Source of the DNA: Marchantia polymorpha subsp. ruderalis
Lineage: Eukaryota; Streptophyta; Marchantiopsida; Marchantiales; Marchantiaceae
Length of the DNA: 64,000 nt
Assembly (NCBI GenBank): GCA_037833965.1
Contig: AP031355.1
Coordinates: 14,533,501 to 14,597,500 of the forward strand
Direction: 5' to 3'
The stretch's first letter is position 1. Each line of letters begins with the position of its first letter. The notes beneath the pieces are model-generated. The model did not search any database. It was given only the letters and a program-made list of their open reading frames with translations, and was not told where the DNA came from. A program made the position numbers and the translations under genes. Of this stretch, positions 47,101-60,800 are shown piece by piece.

Positions 47101-48480
47101 CGTATGTGCTTGAATTCTATCGCCAATAAAATGCGTGCATCTAGATATGATATGACTGACATTATTTGAAAAAACAGATGACAAGATTTAAAAGCTTTGT
47201 AACATATACATGATTGCATAACACTTCAATTCAATACTAAGAAGTTCTTAACGAAACATAACAGGTGTTTCCATCAACTTTTTATCATAAACTACTGAAT
47301 GGATTATATTGGATAATAAGCCTATTCCTAATTTTAATGCATAAAAACATCAAGATACCAGATCAAGAAGCATAAATAATGTCAAGAACAAGATCTTACA
47401 CTACATGCATACATCTACTATGATTTATAATGTCAAGTCCAAGATATTTTAAGTTGAGTGGTTAAGCATGAGAATTATATGAAAAGACGTCATAATAAGA
47501 AAGCTTGTTTTTGTGTGTATGACACGTAGAACAACTTCCCTCAAATTGGGCGGTTATGCTAGACCGCAAATTAGTCAAGGGTAGTAATGGAGAAGAACCT
47601 TGAGATCCAGGTAGACACCTATTCAAGGGAGACACATATTTCATTGGCAGAATTTGAGCATAAAAGTAATGTAAAGTAAAAATTGATGCAAAGAAGAAGT
47701 TGTGTACTTGATCCATGCAAGTAACAGAAAAAGAAATAAAGTAAACGCTAGAATCCTAATGTGGGTTAATGAATTTACGGGACCGCATTTACCCGAAATT
47801 CATTCATCAATTTTATGAGAATGATGAAAATCAATATGTAACGAGTTCACATGGTCATGAAATAATTTTACAACAAAACTTTTTTCCACTCTCATAGTGA
47901 GCCTTGAATTAAGGATCAGGGTAAAATCGAGATAGACGACTACTCATTATAAGCTGTTAATCAAATGTGATGAAATAAGAAAATAGTGTCTTGTTTGAGG
48001 AAACATCACGAAATTTCCTACTTGTGAGTATTCTTCTTGTTGAAAGAGTGGTTGAAATGTGACAAAATTGATCTTGATAACAGATCTTGAAGTTATACAC
48101 CAAGGGCATTGAGTTCAATGAAGTCCACAGACGCTTAATACATGACTGAAGTGTTATAACGTGTTCATATATATATATATATGACACTTTATAACACGAC
48201 CATTTTGGAATCTATCTCATATATTTTTATACTCCTTTTTCCTAACTTACTTAAAGATTGACTTGTATTACACATTTAAGTAAAATCACAAGTAAATTTT
48301 TTTAAAGTCTTTACATATATAAGCTATATATTATCTTTTATGAGAAGGAATGCATAAATTCTAAGACTAAAGCAATTTTTGTAATCTCTATACTGATATT
48401 TCCTTTTAAATTTTTGGGAAAAACGGCAACGAGTTTGATGTTGAAAGATCCTTAAGTTTTCAAATGAGTTCAAAAACTTG
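44131..48480. other. AT-rich block without genes
   Basis: AT-rich and CG-poor. It contains telomere-like motifs (45546-45625), a hairpin (46008-46040) and a short AT microsatellite (about 48167-48182). No gene is recognised. Confidence 0.45.
46008..46040. repeat. 15-bp stem hairpin
   Basis: TAAAAGATTTACAAG, a 3-nt loop TAC, then the exact reverse complement. A second smaller inverted repeat (ATACAAG / CTTGTAT) follows at once. Confidence 0.65.
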
Positions 48481-50824
48481 ACACTTTGAGGGCACTAGCT
48501 ATCACTAGCTATAACTAAAAATTGTGCCTTGATCCCTTCAGGCACTTTTTGTCCGTTTACTCCAGGGGTTCGATCTTCTTTGTAGAACGGCGAAAATAAA
48601 TATTATCGAGGGAATCTATATACGAGATGTGACTTTTCCCGTACCAAAATCAGTTTCAAGTAATGATACCTACTATATGGATTTCACCGACGCCATCACC
48701 TTATGGAATTTGACAAGCTTGTTATAGTTTGCGTCTCCTTCAGATTATACTCATTGGTGATAACATCGTTTGAAGTGTTTGCGATCTAAGCTCGCTTCTG
48801 AATATTGTTAAATGGAAGAACGTTCAGTTTGAAAGAATTAAAATTATAAAGAAGAAAAAGAAGAAGAAGGGAGAAATCTGTGATGCATTTATAAATAGGA
48901 ATTGAACTGTTGTGCATGGACCATTCGGATGTTCCCGAAGGGACAACTGTCGTGCTTGGACATGGAGTTCAAGCACGCTTGCTAAGTAGTAATGAGCGGT
49001 GCATCGGTCACGGTAGGAATTGATAGTACCGAGTTCAAGGATACTCGGTTGAGTGGTACCTGTTCCGTTTCGCAGTCACGTGCTTCTTGCAATGCACACC
49101 GTATGCAAATGCAATATAAACGTTACGTACTTGGGGTACAGCCACAAACTGTACAAAAGGTCTTTCAACCTGACTACAGAGTACAGAATCTTCATTGTAT
49201 TGTGAATCCTATCAACACATATCTTCCGAGCTGGAAGTCATGAAAGCGCCGAGAGTGAGTTCAGCTGGTTAAATGCGCAGATAACGCAGAAGCTGATTTC
49301 GCTCACATATCTCTAGCAGGGAGTAGAAGGAACAACTGTGTCCAATACTTTAGGCAGGAGCTGCATTGAAGATGGAAAAAGGGTAGTGCAATTTTAAAAG
49401 GAAGTCATTGCACGCCCTTTTGTCTCTGAACAGAGCTATCTAAAGTCTTTGCTGAGGGCGTACGTGCTTTGACGTGAGCGGTAGGTTTTCAGCGAAAAAA
49501 CTGAAGGTTTGTCGAATTCCTCTGACGGTGGACGGTGCAAGCCTACTTTTGCCTCTCCTTTTTTGATGGTCCTCTTCCGGCTATTTGTCCAGCCTATACC
49601 TTGAAGGTGGATCTGATAGCTCGTAATGATCAAGGCAATTTCTCGCCGCCATCGCTCCATGGAAAGGTTCACAATAACCTTCTCCTGAGTTCATGAGAAC
49701 ATGGAACAAAGAACCAATGATAGTTTTTCTTTTGATTTCTATTTTTAACTGACAGATTCGAGAACTGCTATAATGTGTTGCGAGAATCCACAAACCCCTT
49801 AGGCTCAATGGTACGAACCACCGGTACTTTGGAGGGGAGGATGCCTTTGGTCGGGATCCAAGGGTTATACAACGCTTGAAGTTTATTTTCCTCGTGCTTC
49901 ATTTTCCCCCATTTGCAATGCTCTTTTCTTCAAGCGGATTTGTTGTTTATAACTTCAACATACTCCATATAATCAAGCGTTCTGTTTGGTGGCCAAAGTA
50001 TTCACTACAAAATGAGTCAAATTTGTCATCACAAATGGTCATCCAACCCCCATCAATATCAGTAGGACTGGTGATGTCCTTTCATAGCATATCAATCCTT
50101 CTATGTTTCTTACAATATTTGGACAAACCAAGCTCGGTAAGGAAATCAACATACAAGATCTAGAATAGGTTTCGATGCGTGCTAGATCATATCTACGCTT
50201 ATGGGTAGGAATCTAGATTGGTATTGACATCTAGAATGATATGTGCAATTGCGCTTTTGAAGTTGCTGAGAAGAATGGAAGGTGGTAAGAGAGAATAAAT
50301 GATCACTGGTCCAGTTTTGATATGTTTACGAACATGCCAAAAGGTTTGAATGCTTCCAGACCTGTACACTCAAAGGGTCATGATTGGTAGAGTATTGTAG
50401 ATGGATACTAGTATGATGTTTTGTGGTTTGGACTTATTCACCAGCTTTTGATAAGAAATTAAAGAACTGCATAAACTTCTGACCGATCGCATTGCAAGCC
50501 TGGGGAATCGATCCTTGAAGCCATAGAGTGTTAGAAGTCAACTCCTGCTAAATATGTTTGTGACTGCTGTTTTCACATCCTCCGAAACGATACATGGAAT
50601 GGATGTCTTTCCAGAGCCCCGCTGCTGAAGCTTTGAAGGTCTCCGCAGCTCCGCTTTTTCTACGACTTTTACTGGGGTTTATCATGAGTAGGCTGCGTCA
50701 GCAACTCACCAACTTTGCAGGAGCTGTGTTGGTATGAAGACAAGCAAATCTTATGGCAGTAGGGAATGAACTGCTTCGTAGAAGATTTTATACCCTGCCA
50801 GAATATGTCAGCTAACGAACGTTG

Positions 50825-50891
50825 TTGATGTAGTCCCTGCGAGACGAGGTATCATAAGTTATGATACCTCGTCTCGCAGGGACTACATCAA
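50825..50891. repeat. Perfect 33-bp-arm palindrome (1-nt centre)
   Basis: The left arm 50825-50857 and right arm 50859-50891 are exact reverse complements about a single G at 50858. The arms are mid-GC (AGTCCCTGCGAGACGAGG), so this is not a low-complexity effect. Confidence 0.9.
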
Positions 50892-50936
50892 ATGGTCCGC
50901 CACGGGTTATGATTCATAAGCCGTGGCGGACCATTT
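50890..50936. repeat. Second palindrome abutting the first (23-bp arms)
   Basis: AAATGGTCCGCCACGG (50890-50905) pairs with CCGTGGCGGACCATTT (50921-50936). The inner TTATGA / TCATAA also pair about T50913. The only mismatch is G50906 against G50920. It overlaps the end of the first palindrome by two bases. Confidence 0.9.
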
Positions 50937-53900
50937 CTTCTCCAGAAGCTCTAGCAAGTACGAAGGAGTACACAACAATCATGTGTGCACCCTAGAGGCA
51001 AGTTCGTCATCATATTCAAGCCTGCCTGCTTGTTCTGAGTCCTGACAGTGGCTGCAGCTCTATGCCTCGTCGGATTCAGGCATGCGAATTCCAGTGTCAA
51101 TTGCAAGAACTATGAGAGGTTCGAAATGGCAGTCGGTGAAGCAGAAGAGCCACCAAAGACGCACCATGTGGCATTTGCATGGAAAGTGGCATAACTAAGT
51201 AGGCTTTCATCCGATTGTCTGTCGCGCAACCAATCAATCGCCTCGTCTATCTCAAGCAGTCAAACCGGTTTCGATTACAGTTTTTCAACCATAAAATTTG
51301 TGATAGTAGTTTCTTGACGCAAGACTTGCCTTGGTAATGAATGCCACCGAGCTCCACTTACCTCCTGTAAGGTTGAGTCTTACAGTCTGCTTAGATGTGT
51401 CACGGCAGCTCAGATTCTGACTTGCTACAACAAAAAACTCGTTGTGGTATGTCTGAAGACAAGCAAACCTTCTTAATCTCTAAAGTCACGAGACTACCGG
51501 TATTGCATCTTATGCATGCCGTACTGATAGTCTATCGATGGACTGGATAAAGAGCTGACGAGAACAGGTAAAAAAAAAAAAAGGAGGGGAAACACATCTT
51601 TAGAACCATAGCGCTTCGTGCAAACTGGTCAGGATTGCAGTTGGGCGTTTAATAACTTTCGAATAGAATGCATCTTGAGGATAAGGTAAGGATTTAGACC
51701 CAATCTCCTTAGAGTCACTCGATTGACTGCCAATCCAGGTATTGTTTCACTAGATTCACAACAATGACGATTCAGCATGATCGAAAGGATAAATATAAAA
51801 GAATATAAAAGGATTCATGTAGTCTGCCTCAAAATTGTCTCATGGTCCAAATCTATTTCAAAGCGAATCAGAAGAGATATGTTTGCTTTTCTGATTAGTT
51901 TCCTCTTTATAGATGTTATCAAATTCCTAACCAATTAGAACCTAAGACTCTGTAAAATTACCATAAGTTTCAGACAGACCTGAACTTTGAATGAAGGCCG
52001 TGAAACCTTTTGAAAGCATTGGACACTCTAATCAGAAGCATGAAGTCTCGCTCGCTGTTAATGATTTCTTTAGATCAAGTATGGTTACCCTTTGGGCAGA
52101 AAACACGGTTTGATGATTGCCGCCAGGCTGTGACATTGTGTTTCAAGGCTTATGTTGGGAATGGTAGTTCGTTAACCGAGAAAAGTCCTTGGAGAACCAA
52201 TTGAAGTTGCTTGTTTGTGAGGAGTCAAAGCGCTCACTGAAGCAAAGCTGGAGGAAGAAAAACCCGCGTACTTGCCAAACTCTGTGCGCAAACTGGGCTC
52301 TTTAAAGCACACAGATAGAATTATCAAGGTAGACAGCACGTACTGCCACTAACAGAACATCTGAGTGAACGTGGATCATACTGATGAGGCTTACTTATTC
52401 ACCAAAGGCGACCTGAAGAGTGTATCGACTGAACCAACCCAAGAGGTACACATGACATGTGCAGTGCCATGAGTTCACTTCAGTAATGACTTGGCACTGA
52501 GTACGGGCATGTCCAGGGTCAACCTCTCTACTGGTAATGGCCTCCTCAGCGCACTCTGTTGGTCTGTGGATTCGAAGGTCATTGGTGTGAACCGATCATC
52601 TTCATGATCGCCTTCAATCCACAAACCATATTCTTTGGACAGATTGGGTGGAATGCCGTAGGACCCAAGTGCAGTAGAGTAGCTACTGTATCCTTGTACA
52701 GAGTCTGTATGTGCAGGCTATGACCTACCTCTACTCATGGTGTCTCATTTTCAACGCGGATTGTCGCAGGTCTCATGGTTGGACATGGGTCTGAACAAGA
52801 CACAGAGATACCAGCTGAGGCTTGTACAGCGTCTCCCCTGATCGATGCAGATCCCCTCTTCTTAGAGCACGCTAGATCATGTCATATCATGTTGGTGTCC
52901 AGACAGCTCCTGAGCTAGCATTCAGTTCTCAAGAGTGAACTGAGCGGTGGAGACATTAGAACTTACTTGAGCAGGATTTTCGATTTTGCAGAAGTGTCTG
53001 CAGCATGAGCACTTGATTCAGCAGCGGTCAGAGCATCTTTGTTAGCTGGCTTCATGAATCGTGCTTAGAGTTTCTTTCGCTTGCCATTCTGAACGGGGAG
53101 CAGCGTATGAATGAGCCAACTAGTCACTATGTAAGGCCGAAATACCCAGTGTTTCAGAGCAACCGATTTGTGTGTGTGTTTTTCTACGAACTCCCCTGTA
53201 TATTCTACCTAGAATGTTGAAAGTAAGAGATGTGCTTCGTGGTGTGAGGAATTGAGTATTTTCGAAGTGGTGTGATTCGTGGAAATTCAGTAATTTATGA
53301 TAGATTTTACGTCTTGATCAAATTGGCAGACTCTGTAGCCAGAACTGCATCCCGCAGAATGTTATCTGATGGCTTTATGCATCTTCCCTATGGAAGTATG
53401 ATCTCGATTTCACCTCCACACAACTGATCGGTAGATGAACTTGATTCTCCACAGCAGTGCTGACAGGATACATGACAGCGACAATTTCAATTGCATCATG
53501 ATCTCCAGTGAGGTCAGTCGCTGAGTTGACCTAGAAATATGCAGCTCATATAAAGACTAGTTGACCGGTCTGAGTTGCAAGGGATGTAAACGGGTGAAAG
53601 TATCCGTGGACCTCTGATCTTTTGAAAAAGTCGTTTCTTTTTCCAACTCCCGCTGAGGGACCTCACCAATGAATCTCCCCGCACAGACATGACGGCAGTC
53701 TGATTAGTCACTCTTGTAGTCCTGTCTTGTAGATGTTGACCCACCAATGTTTTCTGCTCAAGGGTTGAAATTGAGGGACTTGAGTCCTTGAGAGGTCGTC
53801 TGGAGGGAGTCCGTTGGGGTCGACCTTGGAGTAGGTAGATGCTTAGCCAAAGCGCATTATGATCATAAGTGTTCTGTCAGAGCGCGACAGTTGGGCGCAA

Positions 53901-56900
53901 TTTCACCTTAAAACTCCGGGTCTGGGACTGAAGGCGAGTAAGCGAGCAGTATTGTTCACAGCGATGTGCGCGAACGATGTGGCTGACTAAAGACTGGGCA
54001 TTGATGATTGCTTTAATCGATGTTAATCGGCAATCAATCAGTGCTCATTTCTATTGCTCCTACACATAGGTCTGAGACATTGCAGATGTCAGAAAGCTGT
54101 TAGCCTCAGTTCCTCTTTTTGCAACTGGTTGTGCTGTTCTGTAAACAGAGGAATGAGATCGCCAACTCCATTCCAGACTATCAAAGATGTCCTCCACGAC
54201 AGTTTGAAGTCTTGAATGTTGAACCCATGAAGAACAACTTATGCTCCTAACGTTTTGAATTGACTTCTGATTCGAATAGCTTGAGGTGAAGACTTTTGTT
54301 CAATTTAAAGCGAGCTGCATCCTGAGGTCCGTCTAAATGGGTATGTGAGTATGCAGGCTGATGACGGTGGATTCAGTACGAGTTCACTACTGCTGAATAA
54401 ATTGCAGAAACTGAACAAAGCAGAAAGTATAGATCTAAAGCTTTGTAAACCTCAGATACAATGATGATCCCATCTATGTTGTCGTGCGAACAGGCTGTGA
54501 ACTACAAAATTTAGTCTGACTCTGCAAATCATTCCAGGAAATAACTTCTCAACGCCCATTTGTATTTCAAGACGGAGTTATTGCAATGATATTTTGCCAA
54601 AGCAAAAGGGCTAGCCCAAAGTCTTCTATGATAGAGGCTTTTCTGCACATTATCTCAGCGTGGGTCAGAAGTTTAGAGTGTCGTCTGTCAAACATGCTCC
54701 AGTAGAAAGTCTGTGAGCGTAGCAGAGATGTTATTATCTTCTCTTCTCTTGCGAATGTTCCTATCACTACCAGCATTCTTTCTCCGGGCAACGGGTACGC
54801 GTTTGTTCAAGAGGTGCCTTCCCAGCATGACAAGAAAATAGGAAAATATATTCTGACCTTGAAATCTCGACTTCAAGACTTGGCAGGCTGATAGTTTCTG
54901 CACTTTATTTAATCTTTTATTCTTGCAGCTTGTTTCAGAGTGTGTGGTAAAACTCTCTAATCACCCGTATATTGGGAGAAGGGCCGGCTACAGAATTCAA
55001 TGACTTAACGAGATTTCTGACATCCGTTGCACTTATTCGTGTACAACTCTTAGTTCATATTCTCTGGGAACCCTGCAGTAACGTGTTCGGAGGTGCTGCA
55101 AATTACACTACGATCATTCTACGATATATTGGGGAGTAAGACTTTAGACAAGATTTCCTTTGCAGTGGACTGACGAGAAGTGCCCATAGAAAAGGTGCCA
55201 GCATCTAGATTAACTAGGGCCACATACGCTAAGCGCGCAATTCCGCTCACCTAACTGGTCTCACGACAATCCAGCTCCAACTGATGTGGACTGCTGTGAC
55301 AACTGAGCTCATACAGAAATTCTGCGGTTCGAATTGACATGTCAGGAAGGTAAACTTATTCCTCTGTCCTGCTTCTCAGCACAGCTGGCGTCTCCTTCTC
55401 TTCAGCTAGCATGCTTTTGCAAATTATGTGGCTCGTTCTGAAGCTCGTTCTAAACAATCGACGATCGATCTGATCTCTGTTCACAGAAAATAGCTTTGTG
55501 ATATCCGTTACGTAAAAGCCTCATGATCCCAAAACTCGCATGTAGCACATGCGAGTAAAGGAGACTTGAACAGGTACATGGTTATTGAAAGTGATGAAAA
55601 GGTTGGGTACTCTACACACCTTTGGCATATTACTGTTGATTGTGGGTAGGATGGTTCAGCTGTTCTCGGCTAGGCTGACGAACACTGAGTAAGAGAGAAC
55701 GGTCAGCCTGCGTACAGAAACACAGGGAATTGCACGCTGACATACTTTCACCCGAAACAATTTCAACCTTGTTTTGAAATACTGATTTCTCATTGTCAGA
55801 AACATAACTGAGGCATATCCTCGTTGAAAAAAAGAATTCAGAAGAGGAATGAGATTCTTGAATCGCTTATCCAAGTGTAGAAGTGTTCATACTCCAAGGA
55901 TGACTTCGGAGCTTGGAAAATGAAGAAGTACTCCAGTTGAGACGCTACTCATCTAGTCAGTGGGAGCAATTTGGTCAGCATGGCACGACTGTAATACTGT
56001 ACGGTATCGTACTGAATGACCGACATGGGCACCTCGTCAATGTTGGCGAATGATATATTTGTCATGACTGCAAGATTTGCTGCAGACCTCGTTCTGTGTC
56101 CTACAATGTGAAGTTCCAGATCCCAACGAGTTATTGATTGCAGTGCATAAATGACGACTACTTTAAGTGTAAGATCGTAAAGGCCGATCCCTCAGATGAT
56201 ACCGGGGAATGCATGTCAGAAGTCAGAACTTCATTATTGGACTTGGTATCTCTGATGAGCTCACATCTTGTCTCCGATCACTCTTGATAAAATCAATGGT
56301 AGAAGTCAACGCTTGTTTACTACGGTAAAGCATTCCGAAGGCAGATTTGACACTTAAGTTTCTCATCTTACACAACGGGCGATGAAAAAAATAAAACGTG
56401 GATTGCAGATCAAGAAAAACTGGACTCATGGAATACAAGCCCGCTTGCAGAAACTTTCAAAACACTCTTAAACATGCCGAGCACAGGTTGGACCCCGACG
56501 GCAACGACAAGCAGCGACAATCGCCGCTGAGCTTTAAAACCTCCGGACGACAGGGCCGTAAGGGCTGAAGTACTATGAGTGAGTTCCAGTGTCAATCTAC
56601 CTTTAATGCATTTGGACTTGACACGGAGACATGTAGTCAGAACGACATCAAACTTGTGTAAAGTTTCTCCTTGTCAAGAGTGATGCGATCTAGTATTGTT
56701 TTGGTGTCGTCGATAGAAAAGCAATCTTCTCGAAAGATCTGCTTCTCTCGCATCGGAACGATGCTACTGTCTCGAATCCAATGGAAACTCATGAAGGTTA
56801 TTTGGTCTTTTTCTCTTTCAGACTCTGTCCTGAGTCATGACGACTCTTAAGTAACACATTCACATGCACTCTTCAACAAACACACACAAAACTCATTACT

Positions 56901-58095
56901 GCAGTGAACTTATTGCAGTATGTTTGGAGACAGAAGGCAAGTTATTCATGGGAATGCTTCGCGGCATGGTTTTTTGACACGTTCCAGCAGTTGTGCGAAG
57001 GTGTCATAAAAGCTCTTCCATACCTACAGTAAAAGAGGAAGCTTTATTATGTAGGCTCCACCTCTGTTAGCTGTCATGACTTGTCCCTCATTTCTACCTT
57101 GAGGATAGAAGGAGTCTCTCTGTCAGGTGGCGCTTTCTTCCACGTTGAAATCACGGGCTGTCAACAAGGAGTTTCAAGGACCGGGTAAGACCCGCTTGAG
57201 GTCGAATCTCATCTTGTTCCCCATGAGTGTCAGTGTATGTCCGAGCCCCGCAGACGAATGCGCTTTGTGCTGTTTAGACTGCATCACTGATTTCGTTTGT
57301 AACCTCGTCGACTGTTGGACAAGTTCATTGAGCGAATCTGAGCCCCAGAGGAGGATGGGCGATTTTCACTCTACACTAACGTGTTTTGACGGTAATTCTT
57401 GAAGCATCATTTGAAGTTGAGGCAGTCAAGACTCTTATCAGTATGAACCATAGACTCAGAGACTGATTCACGAGTGTAACATTTCTCGACATTGCTCCGG
57501 TTGCAGGAAAGAAATTTACGTAGTCAACACTGTCTATTTCGGACACTATCTATCTCAAGCAGGAAAAATATTTCTTTACATCTATATACATACTGCTAGC
57601 TTGCAGCCAACTGCAACTGATGCATGTCCTCATGAATCACTGTCATTGGTTTTCAGACTGCTTAGCGTCTTCAAGAACTGACAAACATCCAAGTGTAGAT
57701 AGGCTCAGATTGACCTTGAGGACCTCTTTCCCTCGGCCTGCACAGCTTGCCTTCGTCTGATTGGTGGACATCAATAGTCACAATGTAGTAATTATTCATG
57801 TAATCAGTCTATGCGCTCCTCTGCACCAGGAATTCCCCGGGAACAATCGACGTTTTTCAAGTCCAGACGTACAGTATATCGAAGCGATCTTGGAACTGAT
57901 CCCGGTCTGCAGCGTGCAATTTTGCAAATGTACGGTGATCATTTAAAGGGATTAAGTACTAGATTATCAATTTTTATTCTTCAGGCTGCCCAGCTCTTAA
58001 GGCAAAGACAGATGCGCTTGTCAGGTTTTCAAGCACTGCTTTGCTGCTTTGCTTTGCTGCTAGGAAGGCAAACCTTTCCGAAGAAGAAGAAGTAT

Positions 58096-58143
58096 ATTTC
58101 GATATGGGTCTCCATATCGAAATATGGAGACCCATATCGAAAT
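58096..58143. repeat. 22-bp perfect stem with CGAA loop
   Basis: The left arm 58096-58117 (ATTTCGATATGGGTCTCCAT then AT) and right arm 58122-58143 are exact reverse complements around the 4-nt loop CGAA. Transcribed in either direction it would form a stable hairpin. Confidence 0.9.
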
Positions 58144-60800
58144 GGGGTGGAAAACGAAAACCTCAGGATGGAAATGTCTCTGAGGAGTGCTAGTTCGACA
58201 TGTCCTCATTCTGGAAGCAATGCAGATGCAACGTGGTTGACTACAGTTAGGGATTATCATGTTTGCCGGGGCATAATTGCACAAGTCTTTCGTCATGTCT
58301 TATATCGAGAAGCCTAGAAGTCTCCATAATCTGCGGCTTCAAAAGATCTTTCATCTCTAGATTCCCTCAAGAAAGCTAGAAGCTTCATGAGCCCTCCAAA
58401 CAGCACTATTTTCAATTGTCTGGTAGCTATTATCAAATTGTGTGGCTCCCAAGTTCAGTATGCTGAAAACATCACAGCCTTCACCCAAGTTTCAAATTCT
58501 CGAAAGCTTGAATATTAGAACCGGCAACATTAGGCTGAGAGCATCTGAAGTGTGCGAAAGTCCAACAAGTTGTTAGACGGTAAGGAACAAACGTGTTCAG
58601 GTTTTAGCCTGCACACCGTTCTCCTTGTCTACAGCAAGCTGTTCAGAGGCAAACTCTAGCCTGATAGTTGTAGAACAGAAAGCTTCGGAAGCCTGAGTAT
58701 TTTTACCCTCCTGCAGGAAAGGAATCTGCTGAGATATCCCAGTGACTCTTTACCTTGTCAATCGAATGATACCCAGTGAGTCAGTTACCTTGTCACGGCT
58801 TTCAGTATTCACATGATTGCATTTCCTATCCTGAGCAGAGCGTGCAGCAGTTTCAACCCCTGATCCTTGCAGCTTGAGATGGAATTAAATCTTTGAAAGC
58901 TTTTCAAAGACGTCTTAGGCCGCGCAAATTTGAAGTCATTGTTGGATGCTGAGAGAAGAAAGTTAATTTGCACACCCGTAAATTGAAGAGAAAAATAAAT
59001 CGGATAACACGATTAGTCCACAACGGAGAGAAGTAATAAGCATTTTTTAATTTTGAAGTGAAGGGTTTTGAGGAATTATCTTGTGATTAACTTTGCCCGA
59101 CTGAACTACTGCACAAGTCAACTTGATACTTCTCTGTTGTGGAAAATCAATTGTAGAGTTAATGGTCTCGGCACTCGGCCTGTAGAACGTGTGAGCTCGG
59201 AACACCTGTTTGAGCCCACAAGAGACCGGCCACACGTTAAGAAATTGATGCGGCCTCCGAAAAACAGGCGGGGGGTAAAGTATACCTACTGTAGAACGTG
59301 TGCAACTGCAACGACACTGTTATCCGAAAGGATTCTTCCACAAAACTCTGAAATATGCTGATAGATTCAAGTAAATGCCACAGGTGTTGCCTTGTCTTTT
59401 CACGTTAAATCAACCGCGTACTGAACTGATCATACCGCTGCAGAAGAACAACCTTAAAGGCCTCAATGGGTCCATGCTAAGAATTCCCGTAGTCAACAAA
59501 GCGTGTTTGCATTGTAGATTTAAATACTTGTAGCAGTGGATGGAAACAGATAAAACCAAAGGAAAGACCATTTTGATAGCGAAATGAGTTTCATATGTTT
59601 TCTACTCGTAGCCTCTGATCATTTGGAAATCAAATTGGCCGGAATGTAAAAGCATCTCCTATTCAGGTCAAATCATTGGCTCAGCTGTGGCGACCGTCGT
59701 CGGCTGTTCGGCAAGTTGAAGTAGCATTTCGTCTCGTTTTTCTCAAGGGTACGTCATCCTCTTACCATACTGCAGCATAATAAATAATGTCGCTAACTGG
59801 CTCGATCTTGGGCGGCACAAATCACTATGTAGACAGAGAGAATATGGAGATTAATAACTCCGCTGCAACTTGGGTACCAGTCTGTTCCGGCCGGAGATTA
59901 CCCGCAGGGTCCGGAAGTCTAGAGCAGTCCTCACCCCCAAGACTCGTGGAGCTCCAAACCTGCACCGGACATCTTCTGCACCCTCAAATCAACTCTCTCA
60001 TCTGCTGGTTGCGCTGGATTGTCGAGATGTACTCCAGACGTGCACAGAACACTCGTCTTAGTTTCTCGGTCCAAGCGTCGTCTTCCCCTTTGTGGACATT
60101 TCAGTGCGCATTTATTACAGGCGCGGATAACCTTTGCTGTAAGAACGATGCTCGCGGCGCTCGTCAGAGCTTCAGATCAGCTTGTACCCGACGAACCAAT
60201 CGCTTGCCATTTATTACCATGCATTTCTCCAATCTTGACACCCATGAGCCACTTCCTTCTCATCTATCCAGAGGACGGCATGTCGACCTCGTCAAGTCAT
60301 GATCTCCACTAATGATGTTTGTGAATTGGAGAAGGTGAATCAACTGACTCTGAAGTGGGTGGTCTATTACGACCAGAATCACGATTCGAAAGAGATTGGG
60401 CGAGCTAGATCGAGTGAAAAATGGGTCATCAAGATAGAGAAGGAATCGCTTTCTGCAGAAGTCATCATGCAGAAACAGACAGCCACTTGCACCCGTAGAG
60501 TAGAAAGCCTTTTGATGTGTACGCATACTCTGCGAAGAATCCTGTTGCAGTCCAGTACTCTGTACTGCGGTGAATGTCCCGGCAGATGCCAAGATGCCCA
60601 TGCTCTTGATCAAGAAGGACATTCGTACGTGGCAAGCACAGACCTTCTCCAGGTGTCAATTACACGAGTACTGTCAGTTCCAGATTATTTTCGGCGTCCA
60701 ACAATTTCCACGAGTTTTTCTTTTAGCCTTCACTTGCATTGCTTTTGGATGAGCAATTGTAAGGAAATTATGTATAGTTCCATTAGAAAGTATATGTATT

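Larger units (their letters stand above)
48481..60800. other. Long mid-GC region, no supported gene
   Basis: Over 12 kb with frames mostly below 100 codons. The longest (57811-58317, 59787-60302, 60299-60826 plus; 60260-60622 minus) overlap one another or span a hairpin and show no known motif. No tRNA, rRNA or transposon ends are recognised. Two palindromic structures are listed separately. Genes made of many short exons cannot be excluded by reading alone. Confidence 0.4.

Noticed and set aside
51570-51582. Poly-A run as the tail of a retroposon
   Set aside because: There is no recognisable element body upstream and no flanking target duplication.
57811-58317. 168-codon plus-strand frame
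   Set aside because: It spans the perfect hairpin at 58096-58143 and has no protein resemblance; openness is probably chance.
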